Part shown: in pieces, positions 10,230-21,438 of the stretch
Numbering within the stretch: the stretch's first letter is position 1
Layout of the letters: the number at the start of each line of letters is the position of its first letter
Origin: CAWAQA01 sp963784065
Lineage (GTDB): Bacteria; Acidobacteriota; Vicinamibacteria; Vicinamibacterales; UBA2999
NCBI GenBank assembly: GCA_963784065.1
Contig: CAWAQA010000003.1
Span: forward strand, 806,001-870,000
Length of the DNA: 64,000 nucleotides
Direction: 5' to 3'
Position numbers and translations under genes: made by a program
The notes under the pieces: generated by a model
The model's database searches: none
What the model was told of the DNA's origin: nothing
What the model saw: only the letters and a program-made list of their open reading frames with translations

Positions 10230-11595
10230 TCAACGCCCGCCACGGTCCCGCGCCTTGAGCTGCTCGAGCTGCTGTTCGTATGCCCGCGCGAACTCGTCGC
10301 CGAACAGCTCGCGGAAGCTGGTGTCGGCGTCCTTGACGATGTCATGAACCCTCTCCCGGTACATTTCCCAGTAACGCAACTTCGCCGGCATGGAGATCAG
10401 CGCGCCCTTCCTGGGCTGCCGGTCGAACTCCTCCTGCAGACGCTCGGGGTCGAACTCGGCCAGCATGGCCTCGAACGCGGCGCGGACGCCGGCGAGCATG
10501 GCCATCTGATGGTTGCGAACGTCGTCGAACGCATCCTCGAACGCCCTGACCGGTTCGAAGTACGCCTCGTTGCGCTTGACGAGCAGGTTGTGGAGCGCGT
10601 CGTCCACGTTGGCGGAGAACTTGAGCGGGTTGTTCTCCTTCGGCTTGAAGGTGGTGGTGCGCATCCGGAACTCCTCCTTGATGCGCTGTCTCGCCTGCAG
10701 CACGTCCATCACGCCGGACACGACGACACGCAGGATCTTCCCGAAGTCGCGGGCCAGGGCCGGCGTCACCTCGACACCGTGAAGGCCGGCACCGTCGAGC
10801 ATCGTCCGCAGCGCGTCGTCCACGCCGGGAGCAGGCTGCGGCCGTCGCACCGGCGGCGTGTCGCGACGCGCACCGGCCGCTTGTGGAACGGCTGCAGGAG
10901 GTGTCACGACCGGCGCCGGCGCGGGTAATGGCTGCGCGCGCCGCCTGCGACGACCGGAACATCTGGCTGTCCGAGAGCGACGGGTCGTAATCGTCGGGGA
11001 TCGCCGATCCGCTCGCCACCCCGAATGGATCGGACGCAGCAGACACTGGCGCCGGCGCGTGATAGTGGTCCGAGATCACAGGGCTCCGCGCCAGGTCCGC
11101 CGCCCGGTGGACATTCGGAACGGGCCGATCGATCGGTTCCAGATCGAGCAGGCTGAGCGGATCGACGTCTCCGCCGGACATCGGTTCCAGGAATCGTTCT
11201 GGCAGCGCCGGCGGAATGACGGGGCTCGCCGCCGCCGCGGCATTCGGCAGTCCGAACGGATCCTCGGCGTCGATGAACGGGTTCGAGACGACCGCGCGGA
11301 TTTCGTACGGGTCGATGAAGATGCGGTCGCCCGATGCAATCGCCTGCGGCTTGCCGCGCGTCAGGCGATGGTCGGGTGAGTTGAAGAAGACGCCGTTGGT
11401 GCTCGTGTCCTCGATAGAGAAGGTGTCGCCCTGGAAACGGATCCGCGCGTGATGGTTCGAGACGTATCGATCCGGAAGCACCCAGTCGTTGTCGGGCAGG
11501 CGTCCGATCGTCCCGCCGTCCACGCCGAACACCTTGCGGTGTGCCGGCCCGAGCTCCCGGGCGTGCGCGCCCGTGATGTCCAGGGTGAGAATCAT
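10230..11595 (-). CDS. tagH: TagH/Fha, FHA-domain T6SS regulator (frameshifted)
   Basis: The N-terminus is an FHA phosphothreonine-binding domain (VDGGTIGRLPDNDWVLPD, then RYVSNHHARIRF and DTSTNGVFFN, residues ~25-75). A proline/alanine-rich linker follows. The C-terminal ~190-residue type VI FHA-associated domain (RIKEEFRMRTTTFKPKENNP, KGALISMPAKLRYWEMYRER) lies in another frame. The break is near 10915. The protein is probably a kinase target that triggers T6SS assembly. Its ATG overlaps the upstream stop codon (ATGA), so it is translationally coupled. Confidence 0.9.
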
Positions 11596-13182
11596 GGTGT
11601 GACCGAGGGGGATGGATTCTGGAAGAACGCGAGAAAACGTGGTCCGAATGCGTTGGAGTCGGGACGGAAGTCGGGAGCGAGCCGCTTGCAGGCGTCGATT
11701 TCCGCCAGTGCCTGGGTGCGGACCGCCTCGTCTTTCTCACCCGATCGCACGAACAGGTGATAGAGGGCCGCGGCCCGGAAGACGTGCACGTGGAGCTGCA
11801 GTGGCGCATCGGCGAGCGCGGTGGCGTCGAGTGCGGTCAGCGCCTGCTGGTACTCGCCGGTGAGGAACAGGCGTGCGCCTTCCTCGAGCGCGGCGTGAAC
11901 GCCGCGATCCCTGAGCGTCACCGGACCGAAGGCCGTGATGAGCGTGTCGAGCTCACCGCGCGCTTCGCCGGCAAGACGTATCGCATCGCGCAGGGCGCTG
12001 ATGTTTTCAGTCTTGTACGCCGTATCGAACCGCCGCCGTATGGTGGCGATCCGCTTCTGCAGCGCTTCGCGGCGCGGCGCGATGTCCGGCGCCGCCTGCG
12101 ACGCCTTCTCGACGGCGAGCCGCTCGAGGGTGGCAAGAGACACGTCCAGGAACGACAGCGCCTCGGTCGCCGCCGTGCGGACTTCGCCAAGGTCGCGCTC
12201 GAACAGGGCGCGGGCGAGCTTCTGTGCCTGGTCCAGCACGTCGCTGAACGTGGCGATGGCGTCCTGCGCGGACCGCAGTCCTTCGTTGACCGTCGCCGCG
12301 CTCTGCGCCTTTTCTCCTGCCCGGACGCGTTCGCGCGCGCGCGCCACCAGGTCGCGGCCGCTTTGCCGGGACGCCGCGAGCGCCGGCGTGAGCTCGACCT
12401 TGACGGCGTCGATGGCGCGGTCGCCGTTTTCCGCTCCGACGATCAGCTGTTCGACCTCGCGCGCCTGGCGCTGGACGAACGTGAGGTTCTCGATGTTCGC
12501 GTTGAGCGCCGACTCGAGTGCGCGGAGTATGTTGGTCGCGCGTCCGGCCGCGGCCCTCGCCTCGGCGAACTCGCTCGCCGATCGCGCACGGGATCCGGCG
12601 ATGTACCTCGCCTGCGCCGCCTGCAGCTCACCACCGGCCCGCGTGTACTGTTCGTTGATGTCGGGACGCCACGCCTCGATGTTGACCTGACCAAGCTTCG
12701 ACAGCCGTTCCGCCAGCACGGTCGCATCGACCACGGCCTGACGTGTGGCGGTCTGCTGCGTGTTGAACTCGCTCGGCGGGAGCACGCCGCGCGACGCACA
12801 CGTCTTATAGCCATCCGCGATGATCGAGACGAACTCGCGCTTGACGCGGACCGCGCCCTGCTGCTCAGAGGTCCACCAGGCTTCGACGGCGCCCACGCAG
12901 TCCCGCAGCTGGAAGAGCGCCTCGCCGAGGAAGTAGTGCGGGAAGGTACTCCATCCCGCCGAAGCCGAGGAAGCCGCCACTGACCCTGCGCGTCGATTCC
13001 TTCGGGTCTGCCGCGATCGCGTTCCGCATCTGCGTGACGACGATCTTCCAGTCCTTGTCGCCGCGGGCGTCGAGCCCACGGCGGAAGGCGTCGTCCTGGC
13101 CCGACGCGGCCGCCGGCCACACGAGCGCGGCCGCCAGCGCGGCGGCAGCCACGCGCCATGCCATCAACCTGGAGAACGTCAT
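11592..13182 (-). CDS. Secreted helical protein encoded inside the T6SS operon (frameshifted)
   Basis: Begins with a Sec signal peptide (MTFSRLMAWRVAAAALAAAL ... AAASGQ), so the ~500-residue mature protein is periplasmic. It is largely alpha-helical, with several long heptad-like stretches (AREVEQLIVGAENGDRAIDA) and TPR-like features at both ends (GEALFQLRDCVGAVEAW; FLTGEYQQALTALDATALAD). The frame breaks near 12940. It overlaps the kinase gene upstream and the FHA gene downstream by 4 bases each, which ties it to T6SS regulation. I do not recognise a named T6SS family. A role sensing or scaffolding for the kinase's periplasmic domain is inference only. Confidence 0.75.
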
Positions 13183-15200
13183 TCTCTGACTCCTGGAGCG
13201 GCGGCGGGAGGCGCGACACCCTGAGGCGGCGCCACCACCGGAGACGGGAGTGCCGGAGACGATGCGTCGGCCGCCGGCGCGTCCGGGGTTGCCGGCACCA
13301 CCAGGTACTGGTCGAAGTACTCCTCCGGCGTGAGGGCGCGGAATTGAACCGTCGGCACGACGATCCCGGCGTTCGGCTCCACGCGCACGCTGATGCGCTG
13401 TTCCTGCGCATCCGGAGTCGGACCCGCGAGGACGACCTGGTAGTTGCCGGCCGGCAGGGTGAGGGACAACGGCGTGGACGCCTGTGACGGCAGCGGCTGC
13501 GGCTCACCGTTCTCGGCTTCGATCGCCGTGATGGTGCCCCACGGCACCGCGTCGATCACCAGCGTGCCCGTCGGTGGAACCGCCGCCGGCATCAGCACGA
13601 TCGCGGCCACGATCGCCGCAACGACGACGGCCGTGGCGATGCCGGCCCAGACGAACGTCTGCTTACGGACCGCATGCGCCGGCTTCAACCTGCCGACGGC
13701 CCGCCTGAACGCAGTCCCGATGTCGGCGTTGTCAATGGCCCGCCTGAAGGCCAGCCCCGCGCCGCCGATGAAGGCGGTTGACGGAACCTTCGCGCGCAAC
13801 CGCGTCATGACGGCTGGAGCAGCCGTCCGCATCCGTGCCAGCAACGATGGCGGCGGAGCCTTCCTTGGTGGAACGGTCTTTCGCAGACGGGGGCGCGGTG
13901 TGACGACCCGCTGTGGCACCGGTGGCGGCGCGGGCGTGCGTCGAGGCGGTGCGAGAACCGTCGGCGCATAATCCGCCGCGGCAGCAGAGGCTTCCGGAGT
14001 GATCTCCTGGAAGTCTTCGTCGGGTGGCTCGAGTGTCTCGTCGTCGAGCGCTGCCGCCTGGCGCTCCGCGAATGCGGCCCTGATCCGCACCTCGAGCTCG
14101 AGCGCGCCCGAGTGCTGTTCGTCGTAGGTCAGCGCCTGCTGACAGGCGTCGAAGGCCGTCTCCAGGTCGCCCTGCGCCAGCAGCGATCGGGACTGCGCCA
14201 GCGCCGCCTCGAGCTGCGCCGAGCGCCGGCGGGCCAGCGCTTCACGATCGTTCGGCGGCGGCGTGGCGACGCCGACCGATTCCCTGGCCGGCCGCTTGAC
14301 CGATCCGGTTCCGGGGCGTCGATTCGCCGTCGCCGGCGGGGTGTCGCGCCGGAGGATCGTCGGCGCCACCGCGGCGGAGTCGTCTTCGAAGCGGCGGCGC
14401 AGGCGACTGACCGCCGTGCGCAACGACTCGGCGTTCGGGAACCGCTCTTCGGCGTTCTTCTTGAGCGCCCGCTCGATGATCGGCAGTACGTCGGGAGTCA
14501 GGTCGGGCACCAGCCGCGCCAGCGGCACCGGATCTTGCGTGAGGATGCGGTGCGTGATCGCCGGCAGCGTGTCGCCGGGGAATGCCTCGGTGTACGACAG
14601 CAGCTCGTAGAAGACCACGCCGATCGAGAACAAATCGGCGCGATTATCGACAGGCGCGCCCAGGATCTGCTCCGGCGCCATGTAGCCCGGCGTCCCGATC
14701 ATGTCCTTCGTGTTCGACGCGATGCCGAGCATCCGCGCGATCCCGAAGTCCAGGATCCTCAGCCGGCCGTGACGGTCGATGATCAGGTTCGCCGGCTTGA
14801 TGTCGCGGTGAATGACCGACATCTGGTGCGCGTACCCCGCGCCCGCGGCCAGTTCCTCCATCCAGCGCAGCTTGTCCGCGAGCGACACCACCGCCTTGCG
14901 CCGGATCACCTCGGCCAGGGTCTCGCCCGCGACGTACTCCATGACAATGTACGGCTGCGCCGCGTACTCGCCGAAGTCGAACACCGCGACGATGTGCGGG
15001 TGGGCGAGGGAGGCCGCCGAGCGCGCTTCGCGCTGAAAGCGCTCGCGCGCATCCGCGATCTCGAGATCTCCGGCGAAGACCTTGATCGCGACGAGCCGAC
15101 CGAGGACCGGATCGTGCGCGGCATAGACCGTGCCCATGCCTCCACGACCGAGCCGCCGCTGGATTTCGTAACGCCCTATCTGGGTACCAGGCTCGAACAT
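13179..15200 (-). CDS. ppkA: Membrane Ser/Thr protein kinase, PpkA type
   Basis: 673 residues, intact. The kinase domain (residues ~10-275) has the glycine loop GRGGMGTVY, catalytic Lys40, HRDIKPAN (Asp133) and DFG (151-153). A linker rich in Pro/Ala/Arg leads to one transmembrane helix at ~516-538. The outside part contains a PEGA-like segment (GTLVIDAVPWGTITAI) and a Pro/Ala-rich tail. It is the first gene of the T6SS operon; its stop overlaps the next start. By analogy with PpkA it would phosphorylate the FHA protein and be opposed by the TagF-PppA fusion. The periplasmic domain suggests it senses an envelope signal. Confidence 0.92.
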   Translation of the reverse strand: MFEPGTQIGRYEIQRRLGRGGMGTVYAAHDPVLGRLVAIKVFAGDLEIADARERFQREARSAASLAHPHIVAVFDFGEYAAQPYIVMEYVAGETLAEVIRRKAVVSLADKLRWMEELAAGAGYAHQMSVIHRDIKPANLIIDRHGRLRILDFGIARMLGIASNTKDMIGTPGYMAPEQILGAPVDNRADLFSIGVVFYELLSYTEAFPGDTLPAITHRILTQDPVPLARLVPDLTPDVLPIIERALKKNAEERFPNAESLRTAVSRLRRRFEDDSAAVAPTILRRDTPPATANRRPGTGSVKRPARESVGVATPPPNDREALARRRSAQLEAALAQSRSLLAQGDLETAFDACQQALTYDEQHSGALELEVRIRAAFAERQAAALDDETLEPPDEDFQEITPEASAAAADYAPTVLAPPRRTPAPPPVPQRVVTPRPRLRKTVPPRKAPPPSLLARMRTAAPAVMTRLRAKVPSTAFIGGAGLAFRRAIDNADIGTAFRRAVGRLKPAHAVRKQTFVWAGIATAVVVAAIVAAIVLMPAAVPPTGTLVIDAVPWGTITAIEAENGEPQPLPSQASTPLSLTLPAGNYQVVLAGPTPDAQEQRISVRVEPNAGIVVPTVQFRALTPEEYFDQYLVVPATPDAPAADASSPALPSPVVAPPQGVAPPAAAPGVRE

Positions 15201-15851
15201 GGTGCGCCGCTCCCGCCGGGGTTCGGATATTCCGTTCGACGACTACTGATCAGATTGGGGGGCGCACACTATACCGCATACCGCCTCATCTGCGGCTGGC
15301 GCCACTGTCGTTAGCGAACTTTTGCGCAAAGATACGTTCGCTGAGCGACGCGTTCGCTTCGCGTGGCGGCATGCTGTAGAGCTTCGCCCCGCAAGTCCCG
15401 GGAGCCCGCTCCCGGAACAAGCGCTCCCATTGGTTTGATAACGAGGGGCCCGGAAAAATCGAACACCCTCGTGCACACTTTTTCTTCAGGTCGCCGTTGC
15501 GGGCTGAGGAACGGTGCGTGGCGAGGACTTCGGCAGGCGGGTCATCCTCTCGCGCCGGGCCAGCAGCTCGCCCGTCCGATTCAAATTACGCGGATACGCT
15601 GAACGAGTCAATCGAGGCACCGAGCGTCGGCGGCGAAGCGGGGGCGCCGAGCTCGACGCTCAGAGCTAATCCCCCATGAGCTTCACGCAGGCGCTTACAC
15701 CTTCGGCCCAGGGCGCGTGCCCCGATGATGCGTGAGTGCTGCCAGAGATAGCGATTGAGCGGCGCCGGAGTGCTGGTGACGCACCCTCACCGCGGAAATA
15801 GAACAGCCTACGGATGCAGCAGTGACAGAGTGGGCGTTCCGGCCCCCGCGG
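15201..15851. other. 650-base gap with no convincing gene
   Basis: Contains the upstream region of the T6SS operon (a TATAGT box is visible on the minus strand near 15270, with no matching -35). Short GC-rich hairpins are present, one at 15398-15415 with stem CCGGGAG and loop CCCG. No reading frame here shows recognisable protein features on either strand. Confidence 0.4.
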
Positions 15852-16917
15852 TCATGCGGGCGACGACCAGCCTGATGGCCGCGAATCGCCGGCGCGTCCG
15901 CGCATCCGCCTGAGAAGGACGCGCTTCGCGAAGCGAATGGATTCCCAGGGCACCGCCCAGAAGGCGGGCCCCTCGTCACGAAACCGGTTCCAGATGTAGC
16001 TGGCGAAATACAGGACGCGCGTCTGGTGCAAAAAGGCGCGGTTCCAGTCGAAGGTGGCGACGCTCCGCAGCCACGCCGCGACGTGGTGGAACAGGCTGCG
16101 ATACATGAAGTCCAGGGGAGCCGAACAATGTGGTCGCTGGCGCTTCCTGCGGCGCGAGCCGTCCATCACGATCGAGTCGATCGCGATACCGCATTCGCGT
16201 GTGCGAGGCGCCTGCGCGCACGTTGAACCGCCGGTGGTAGGCTTTGGTCATGCGCTCGCGCGGCACCTCGGTCGTGACCGAGATCGCGATCGCTGTAGAT
16301 GCCGCGTTTCCAGCTGCCCAGAGGCGGAGCTGGAGCTCGCGATCCTGCTCGCGCAAGCAGTCGGGAGAAAACCCGCCCACTTGCTCGAGCGCGGCGCGCC
16401 GGCTCGCGAAGTTGGCGGTCGCCAGGCACGGACGATGCGTGCTCGGCGTCAAAGTACGGCGTATCTGTCTTGTCGCGCCTGCAGCGCGAGCGGTCCCCAG
16501 TGCCTCGGCGTGAGCCACGCCGGCGGCGGCGCGCTCCAGCGTGGCATCGATCCGGCCGCCGACACAGTCCATGTCCGGATGCGCGTCGAGCGTGTGCTTG
16601 ATGGTCGCCACCCAGGCTGGATCGGCCTCGCACGTCGTCGTCGATGAACGGCGATGATGGGCGCCCGAGCCGCGGCGATGCCGGTGTTGCGGGCGCGAGA
16701 GACGCCCGCGACGAGGCTCGAAGAAGCAGCGGATCGTCCGGGCATCCGCGCGCGTACCGTCTCGGCGACAGCGCGCGTGCCGTCGGCTCGAATTGTTGTC
16801 GACGATGAGGATTTCGTAGCCGGACCGCGCCGGCGCGCTGCTGAACAAGGCTATCGAGCGTGCGCGGGAGCAGCGCCTCCCGGTTGTAGGTAGGGACGAC
16901 GACCGATCCCTCGCCAT
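15852..16917 (-). pseudogene. Family 2 glycosyltransferase, heavily frameshifted
   Basis: The intended protein starts MARGSVVVPTYNREALLPRT (with a frame change after three codons), a GT-A fold start. Later pieces in different frames include YEILIVDNNSS, DPAWVATIKHTLDAHPDMDC, VGGFSPDCLREQDRELQLRL and a C-terminal part ending SIRFAKRVLLRRMRGRAGDS. At least five frame changes are needed in about 1 kb, more than elsewhere in the window. The gene is therefore either a real pseudogene or lies in poorly polished sequence. It resembles the glycosyltransferase at 27031-28032; both share an ERMTK-Y-RR motif near the end of the catalytic domain. Confidence 0.6.
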
Positions 16918-17145
16918 TTCTAGAGAGATTTCCGCGCGGCCGACGACCTGGTCGTCAGCACGATTGACCAGTCGATCGAGCGCTCTACCCCGTACCGAGG
17001 GCCCACGTCTCGTGCGATTACGCATTTCCGTAGAAACTCCTGCCGCAATCCCGTTAGCAGCGCCTCATTCGGTCGTTACTACTCAGTGAACCCGCAAGGC
17101 TGGTGCATGCGGGACCCCTGGGAAATGAAAAAGCAGGAGAAAAAC

Positions 17146-18120
17146 ATGATCAAAGTGATGAGCACGACGCTGAGAAATGTCACGCGAGCGTTCCCGCTGT
17201 TTGTCGCACTGGTGTGCTGGGCGACCCCGGCGAGCGCAGCCAATAAGTTCGCCCGCGTCAGTCAGACGGGCGTGTTGATCAGCGGTAGCGAAGTCGCAGG
17301 AGTGACAAGGCTCGGAACCGGCCGGTATGAAGTGACGTTCACGTCGGACGTCAGCCTGTGTGCCTATGTGGCCACCACGGCGAACGCCTACAGCCAGGCT
17401 CTCCAGGTATTCACGGCAGGCGGCCACCTCCGTCCAGACGGCGTTTACGTGGAGACGAAGAATCAGGGAGGCGGGCTGACCGACGGTCCGTTTCATCTCG
17501 TCGTCGTCTGCGGCGCGCCGCAGATGAAGTATGCCGTCGTCGGGTATTCGGGTGAGTTGGTACGCGCGACGCCCGGGGCGGCACTGACGGCGCTGGGAGC
17601 CGGACGTTATCGCGTCACATTCCTGGAATCAGTGGCTGCGTGCGCGTATATTGCGACAGTCGGTGACCCTGGCAACGCCCTCGTGTACGCCCCTGCCGGC
17701 GTGTATACGGGCTCGTCCGCGGCCAATAGCAAGACCGTGTACGTCGAGACCAAGAATCCAGGCGGCGGCCTCCAGAGTGGTATTCCGTTTCACCTCGCCG
17801 CGATCTGCGGCGGCGCACCCAAGACGCACGTGGCCGTGGTGAAGGATACGGGGCTCATCCGACGCGGTTCCGCACTGACCAGCGCGTTCAAGTCGGCGAC
17901 CGGCAAGTATGCGGTGGTGACCAGCGCGATCATCAATCCATCCTGCGCGACTGTGGCTACCCGAGGTTCAGTGGACGGAGCCGTGCCCTTCACCCCCGCT
18001 ACCGTCGAGATCGTCTCCGGCCCTGCCACCAACACGATCGGCATCCAGGTGCGCAACCTGTTGTTCTTCGGAGGCGCGTTTATCAACCAGGCGTTCCACA
18101 CGGCCACTGTTTGTCCCTAG
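17146..18120 (+). CDS. Secreted three-repeat protein of unknown function
   Basis: 324 residues. The start ATG at 17146 is chosen because AGGAG lies 7 bases upstream. A signal peptide ends near TPASAA. The mature protein is three ~95-residue repeats. Each has a short beta segment (ARVSQTGVLI / AVVGYSGELV / AVVKDTGLI), a TGRY(E/R)VTF-like strand, a CAY(V/I)AT cysteine, and an end of the form VETKN-GGG ... PFHL ... CG. Each repeat thus carries two cysteines, probably one disulphide per repeat. The third repeat has diverged (NPSCATVATRG, FHTATVC). I know no function for this repeat. Confidence 0.8.
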   Translation: MIKVMSTTLRNVTRAFPLFVALVCWATPASAANKFARVSQTGVLISGSEVAGVTRLGTGRYEVTFTSDVSLCAYVATTANAYSQALQVFTAGGHLRPDGVYVETKNQGGGLTDGPFHLVVVCGAPQMKYAVVGYSGELVRATPGAALTALGAGRYRVTFLESVAACAYIATVGDPGNALVYAPAGVYTGSSAANSKTVYVETKNPGGGLQSGIPFHLAAICGGAPKTHVAVVKDTGLIRRGSALTSAFKSATGKYAVVTSAIINPSCATVATRGSVDGAVPFTPATVEIVSGPATNTIGIQVRNLLFFGGAFINQAFHTATVCP

Positions 18121-18298
18121 GTAGCCGGAAAACTCTCTAGCCCGGCGTGAGATTCGCGTGCGGCGCCGACGACTGGCGTACCGCCGCACGTGCGCTCACC
18201 ATTTTTTTGGCTCGCGTTTTCCTGCGATTTTCTGCAATCTGCGATTTCCCACGCCACGGTTGAGACAGACGAGCGGTACGTTTGCAGGAGCACCGTTG

Positions 18299-21200
18299 AT
18301 GCCGGATGACAGACAGCAGGATGCGGCCCCCCAGCCGGACGGACGACAACAGCGGGATCAGTCTCCCGATCAGCCGCGGCACGACACGTGGACCAGCGAC
18401 TCCCGCGCCGAGGAGCTCCTGGCCATACAGCGGCGCCGGACGGACGCCGACCAGACGTCGCTGGTCGGATTGGCGATTTCCGGCGGCGGGATTCGGAGCG
18501 CCACGTTCGCGCTCGGCATCCTCGAAACCCTTCGCCGCTCGAAGGTGCTGGGGAGAGTCGATTACCTCTCCACCGTATCGGGCGGCGGATACATCGGCGC
18601 GTGGCTGACCGGCAACTGTCTCCGAAAGCCAGGCTGGCTCGCCCCGGACGAAGGGCGTATCGACAGGTGGCGGGAGTCCATCTCCCACCTCCGTCGGTAT
18701 TCGAACTACCTGTCGCCCACCGTGGGGTTCTTCAGCGCCGACACATGGTCGATGGCGACCATCTGGCTGCGCAACACGTTGCTCATTCAAACGACTGTCG
18801 TCCTGGCCATCGCGGTGCTGCTGATGCTGCCGCGGCCGCTGTTCGAGGCATTCGAGCACTGGCCCCAGGTTGGTCAGCTTCGCTGGATCACCGTCGCGCT
18901 GTTCATCTTCGGCGTCGTCGGTATTGCGGGTAACCTGTGGCGTTTGACGGCAGACCGGGACCTCCCGTTCCTGAAGGCCGATTGGTGGCTGAAAGGGTCT
19001 GCGCTGGCGCTGGCGTGCGGCGCCGCGGCATGGGTGTTCGCGACACTGCGAGGGTTCGATCCCTTCGGGACCGGTGAGGTCGACCACGTGTCGGCGCTGC
19101 CGGTAGCCGGCCTGCTCCTGATCGCCGGGCTCTTCCTGCTGCCACTCGGCGTAAAGCTCGTCGCTACCGCTCAACGGGACGAGAGTGCACCGACGCAAAT
19201 CAACTACGACCAGGCCTGGGTACAGCGGGTTGTCATCGTCCCACTCATGATTGTCGGATTCCTCATTGCGGCAATCCTCTGGGGTGAATCGAACGGGCTG
19301 GCCAGCGGCGGACACCTGACACGTCTGGACAGCTACGGGACGGCATTCACGACCGCGTGGAAGTTCTGGCCCTTTCCGTTGTCGGTCGTCTTCGTCTCGA
19401 TGTGGCTGCTCTCGTTCTTCGGCCTGCGGGGAACGGGCTGGCGCACGTTCGCTCGTTCGATGTTTCCGGCGCTCGTCGCGGTGGTGGTGCTGCACGCGCT
19501 GCTCTCTGCCGTGATGGTGCGGCTCCACGCGTTGACGATGTTAGAGGGCGGCGATGGCGCGTGGCGGGCGTTTGTCTGGGCGCCACCCATGGTCGCGCTC
19601 TCCTTCGTGCTCACCATCGTCGTCCTGATCGGAATGATGGGGCGCCAATCCACCGACGGCGTGCGCGAGTGGTGGAGCCGCCTCGGCGCGTGGCTCGGCA
19701 TCTACGCGACCGGCTGGATGGTCATCGCGGTCGTGGCGATTACGGTCCACAGTTCGTCGCCTGGGCCTTCACGACTCACTTCTGGAAGTCGCTCACGGTC
19801 AGCGGCGGATGGCTGGCGACAATCATCGGTGGGCTCCTGGGTGGCAATTCGGACGCGACCAACGGCGAGGGCGGCAGCAAGAGCGTGGCCACGCAGGTGA
19901 AAGAGGTGCTCGCCGCGGTCGCGCCGTTCCTGTTCATCGCAGGTCTGCTCATCGGGGTCGCATGCGTTCTGGACTACGTCATGCGCGCGAATACCACGCA
20001 GGACTGGAGCAGTGTGGCAGCCTCGCTCGTACCCGGCGAGACACCGGAGAGCACCGTCAATTCGGAACCAGGAAGCGGCGGCAACGCGACGGCGGCTCCA
20101 GGTCCCGTATGGCAGTCCGTCGAAACGTCGGTGGCCGGGGCGATTGAATGGCTGCGCCCGCGATTGGGCGCCGACAGTGATTTTCGCCACCTCGCGCATC
20201 GCGAGTTCCTCGTGGTATCCGTGCTGATCCTCCTCGGCTGCCTGGGTGCGCTGGCGCTCGTGGCCTGGCGCGTCGACATCAACGAATTCAGTCTCAACGC
20301 CTTCTATCGCAATCGTCTGGTCCGGTGCTATCTGGGCGCGACGCGCCCACCCGGCGAACGCAGCCCTCAGAGCTTCACCGGGTTCGATCCCGACGACGAC
20401 ATCCTGCTGACTGATCTGGTTCCCCACAACGCGGTCCCGCCAGGGCCACTGCACATCGTGAACTGCGCTCTCAACCTGGGCGGCTCGAGCGATCTGGCGC
20501 TCCATACCCGCCACAGCGCCATCTTCACCTTGTCGCCGCTGTTCTGCGGCAGCTCGTATGAATCGCGCGATCAGTCGGGTATCGGCAGGCGTTTAGGCTA
20601 TGTGAAGACGAGCGCCTACGGCGGGCACTCGAGTGCACCCACGCTCGGACAGGCCATCTCCGTGTCCGGCGCCGCCGCCAGCCCGAACATGGGCTACCAC
20701 ACGTCGCCCGTCGTCGCGTTCCTGCTGACCGTGTTCAACGTGCGGCTTGGCTGGTGGTTTCCCAACCCGGACCGGACCGACACCGTCATCGCGTCGCCGC
20801 GATTCAACCTGCGGTACCTGTTCGCGGAGCTCCTGGGCGGAGCCAACGACAAGTCGCCGTTCGTGATGATCTCGGACGGCGGCCATTTCGAGAACCTGGC
20901 AGCCTACGAACTGATCCGCCGGCGGTGCCGGGTCGTGATCATCAGCGACGGCGAGTGCGATCCGTCGCTGTCGTTTGAAGGGCTTGGCACGCTGATTCGG
21001 ATGTGCGAAGTCGATTTCAAATGCCGGATCTCGGTCACCGTCGAGCGGATCAGAGCCGCCGCAACGTCACGGTGGAGCCCGAAACGATTCGCCGTCGGGC
21101 GCATTCACTACGAAGACGGCACGACGGGCGTGCTGATCTATATCAAGGCGTCGATGACCGGCCGCGAGGACACGTCGGTGCTGCAGTACAAGTCGTCGCA

Positions 21201-21438
21201 CCCGGCGTTCCCGCACGAGACGACGGGCGATCAGTTCTACGCCGAGGATCAGTTCGAAAGCTACCGCCGGCTTGGACAAGAGGTCGCCAGCGATATTTTC
21301 GAGACGTTCGGCGGCGGCGATAAGGCGCCGGACATCGTCGAGTGGTCAGAAGGGGTGCTGAAGGAGTACGAGCGCGACGTCGAGGTACATCGCGGTGGCA
21401 GCTCGCTCACACCAGATCGTCAGCGCGACAGACAGTAA
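18299..21438 (+). CDS. Large multi-pass membrane patatin-like phospholipase (frameshifted)
   Basis: About 1045 residues once a frameshift near 19745 is bridged. The N-terminal patatin half has the oxyanion motif SGGGIRSATF and the nucleophile motif STVSGGGYIG. It is followed by about eight hydrophobic segments (for example TTVVLAIAVLLMLP and VAGLLLIAGLFLLPLGV). The patatin fold resumes at the C-terminus with the catalytic Asp in SDGGHFENLAAYEL. The long membrane insertion between the Ser and Asp halves is unusual for patatins. The start at 18299 has AGGAG upstream. Activity as a lipid acyl hydrolase is predicted from the motifs; the biological role is unknown. Confidence 0.85.

Noticed and set aside
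15250..15300. Full promoter for the T6SS operon
   Set aside because: A TATAGT box is present, but no acceptable -35 element at the right spacing was found, so it is not listed as a promoter.
18299..21438. Patatin as a definite T6SS effector
   Set aside because: It is multi-pass membrane-bound, lies on the opposite strand from the T6SS operon and is 3 kb away, with no VgrG, PAAR or adaptor domain.
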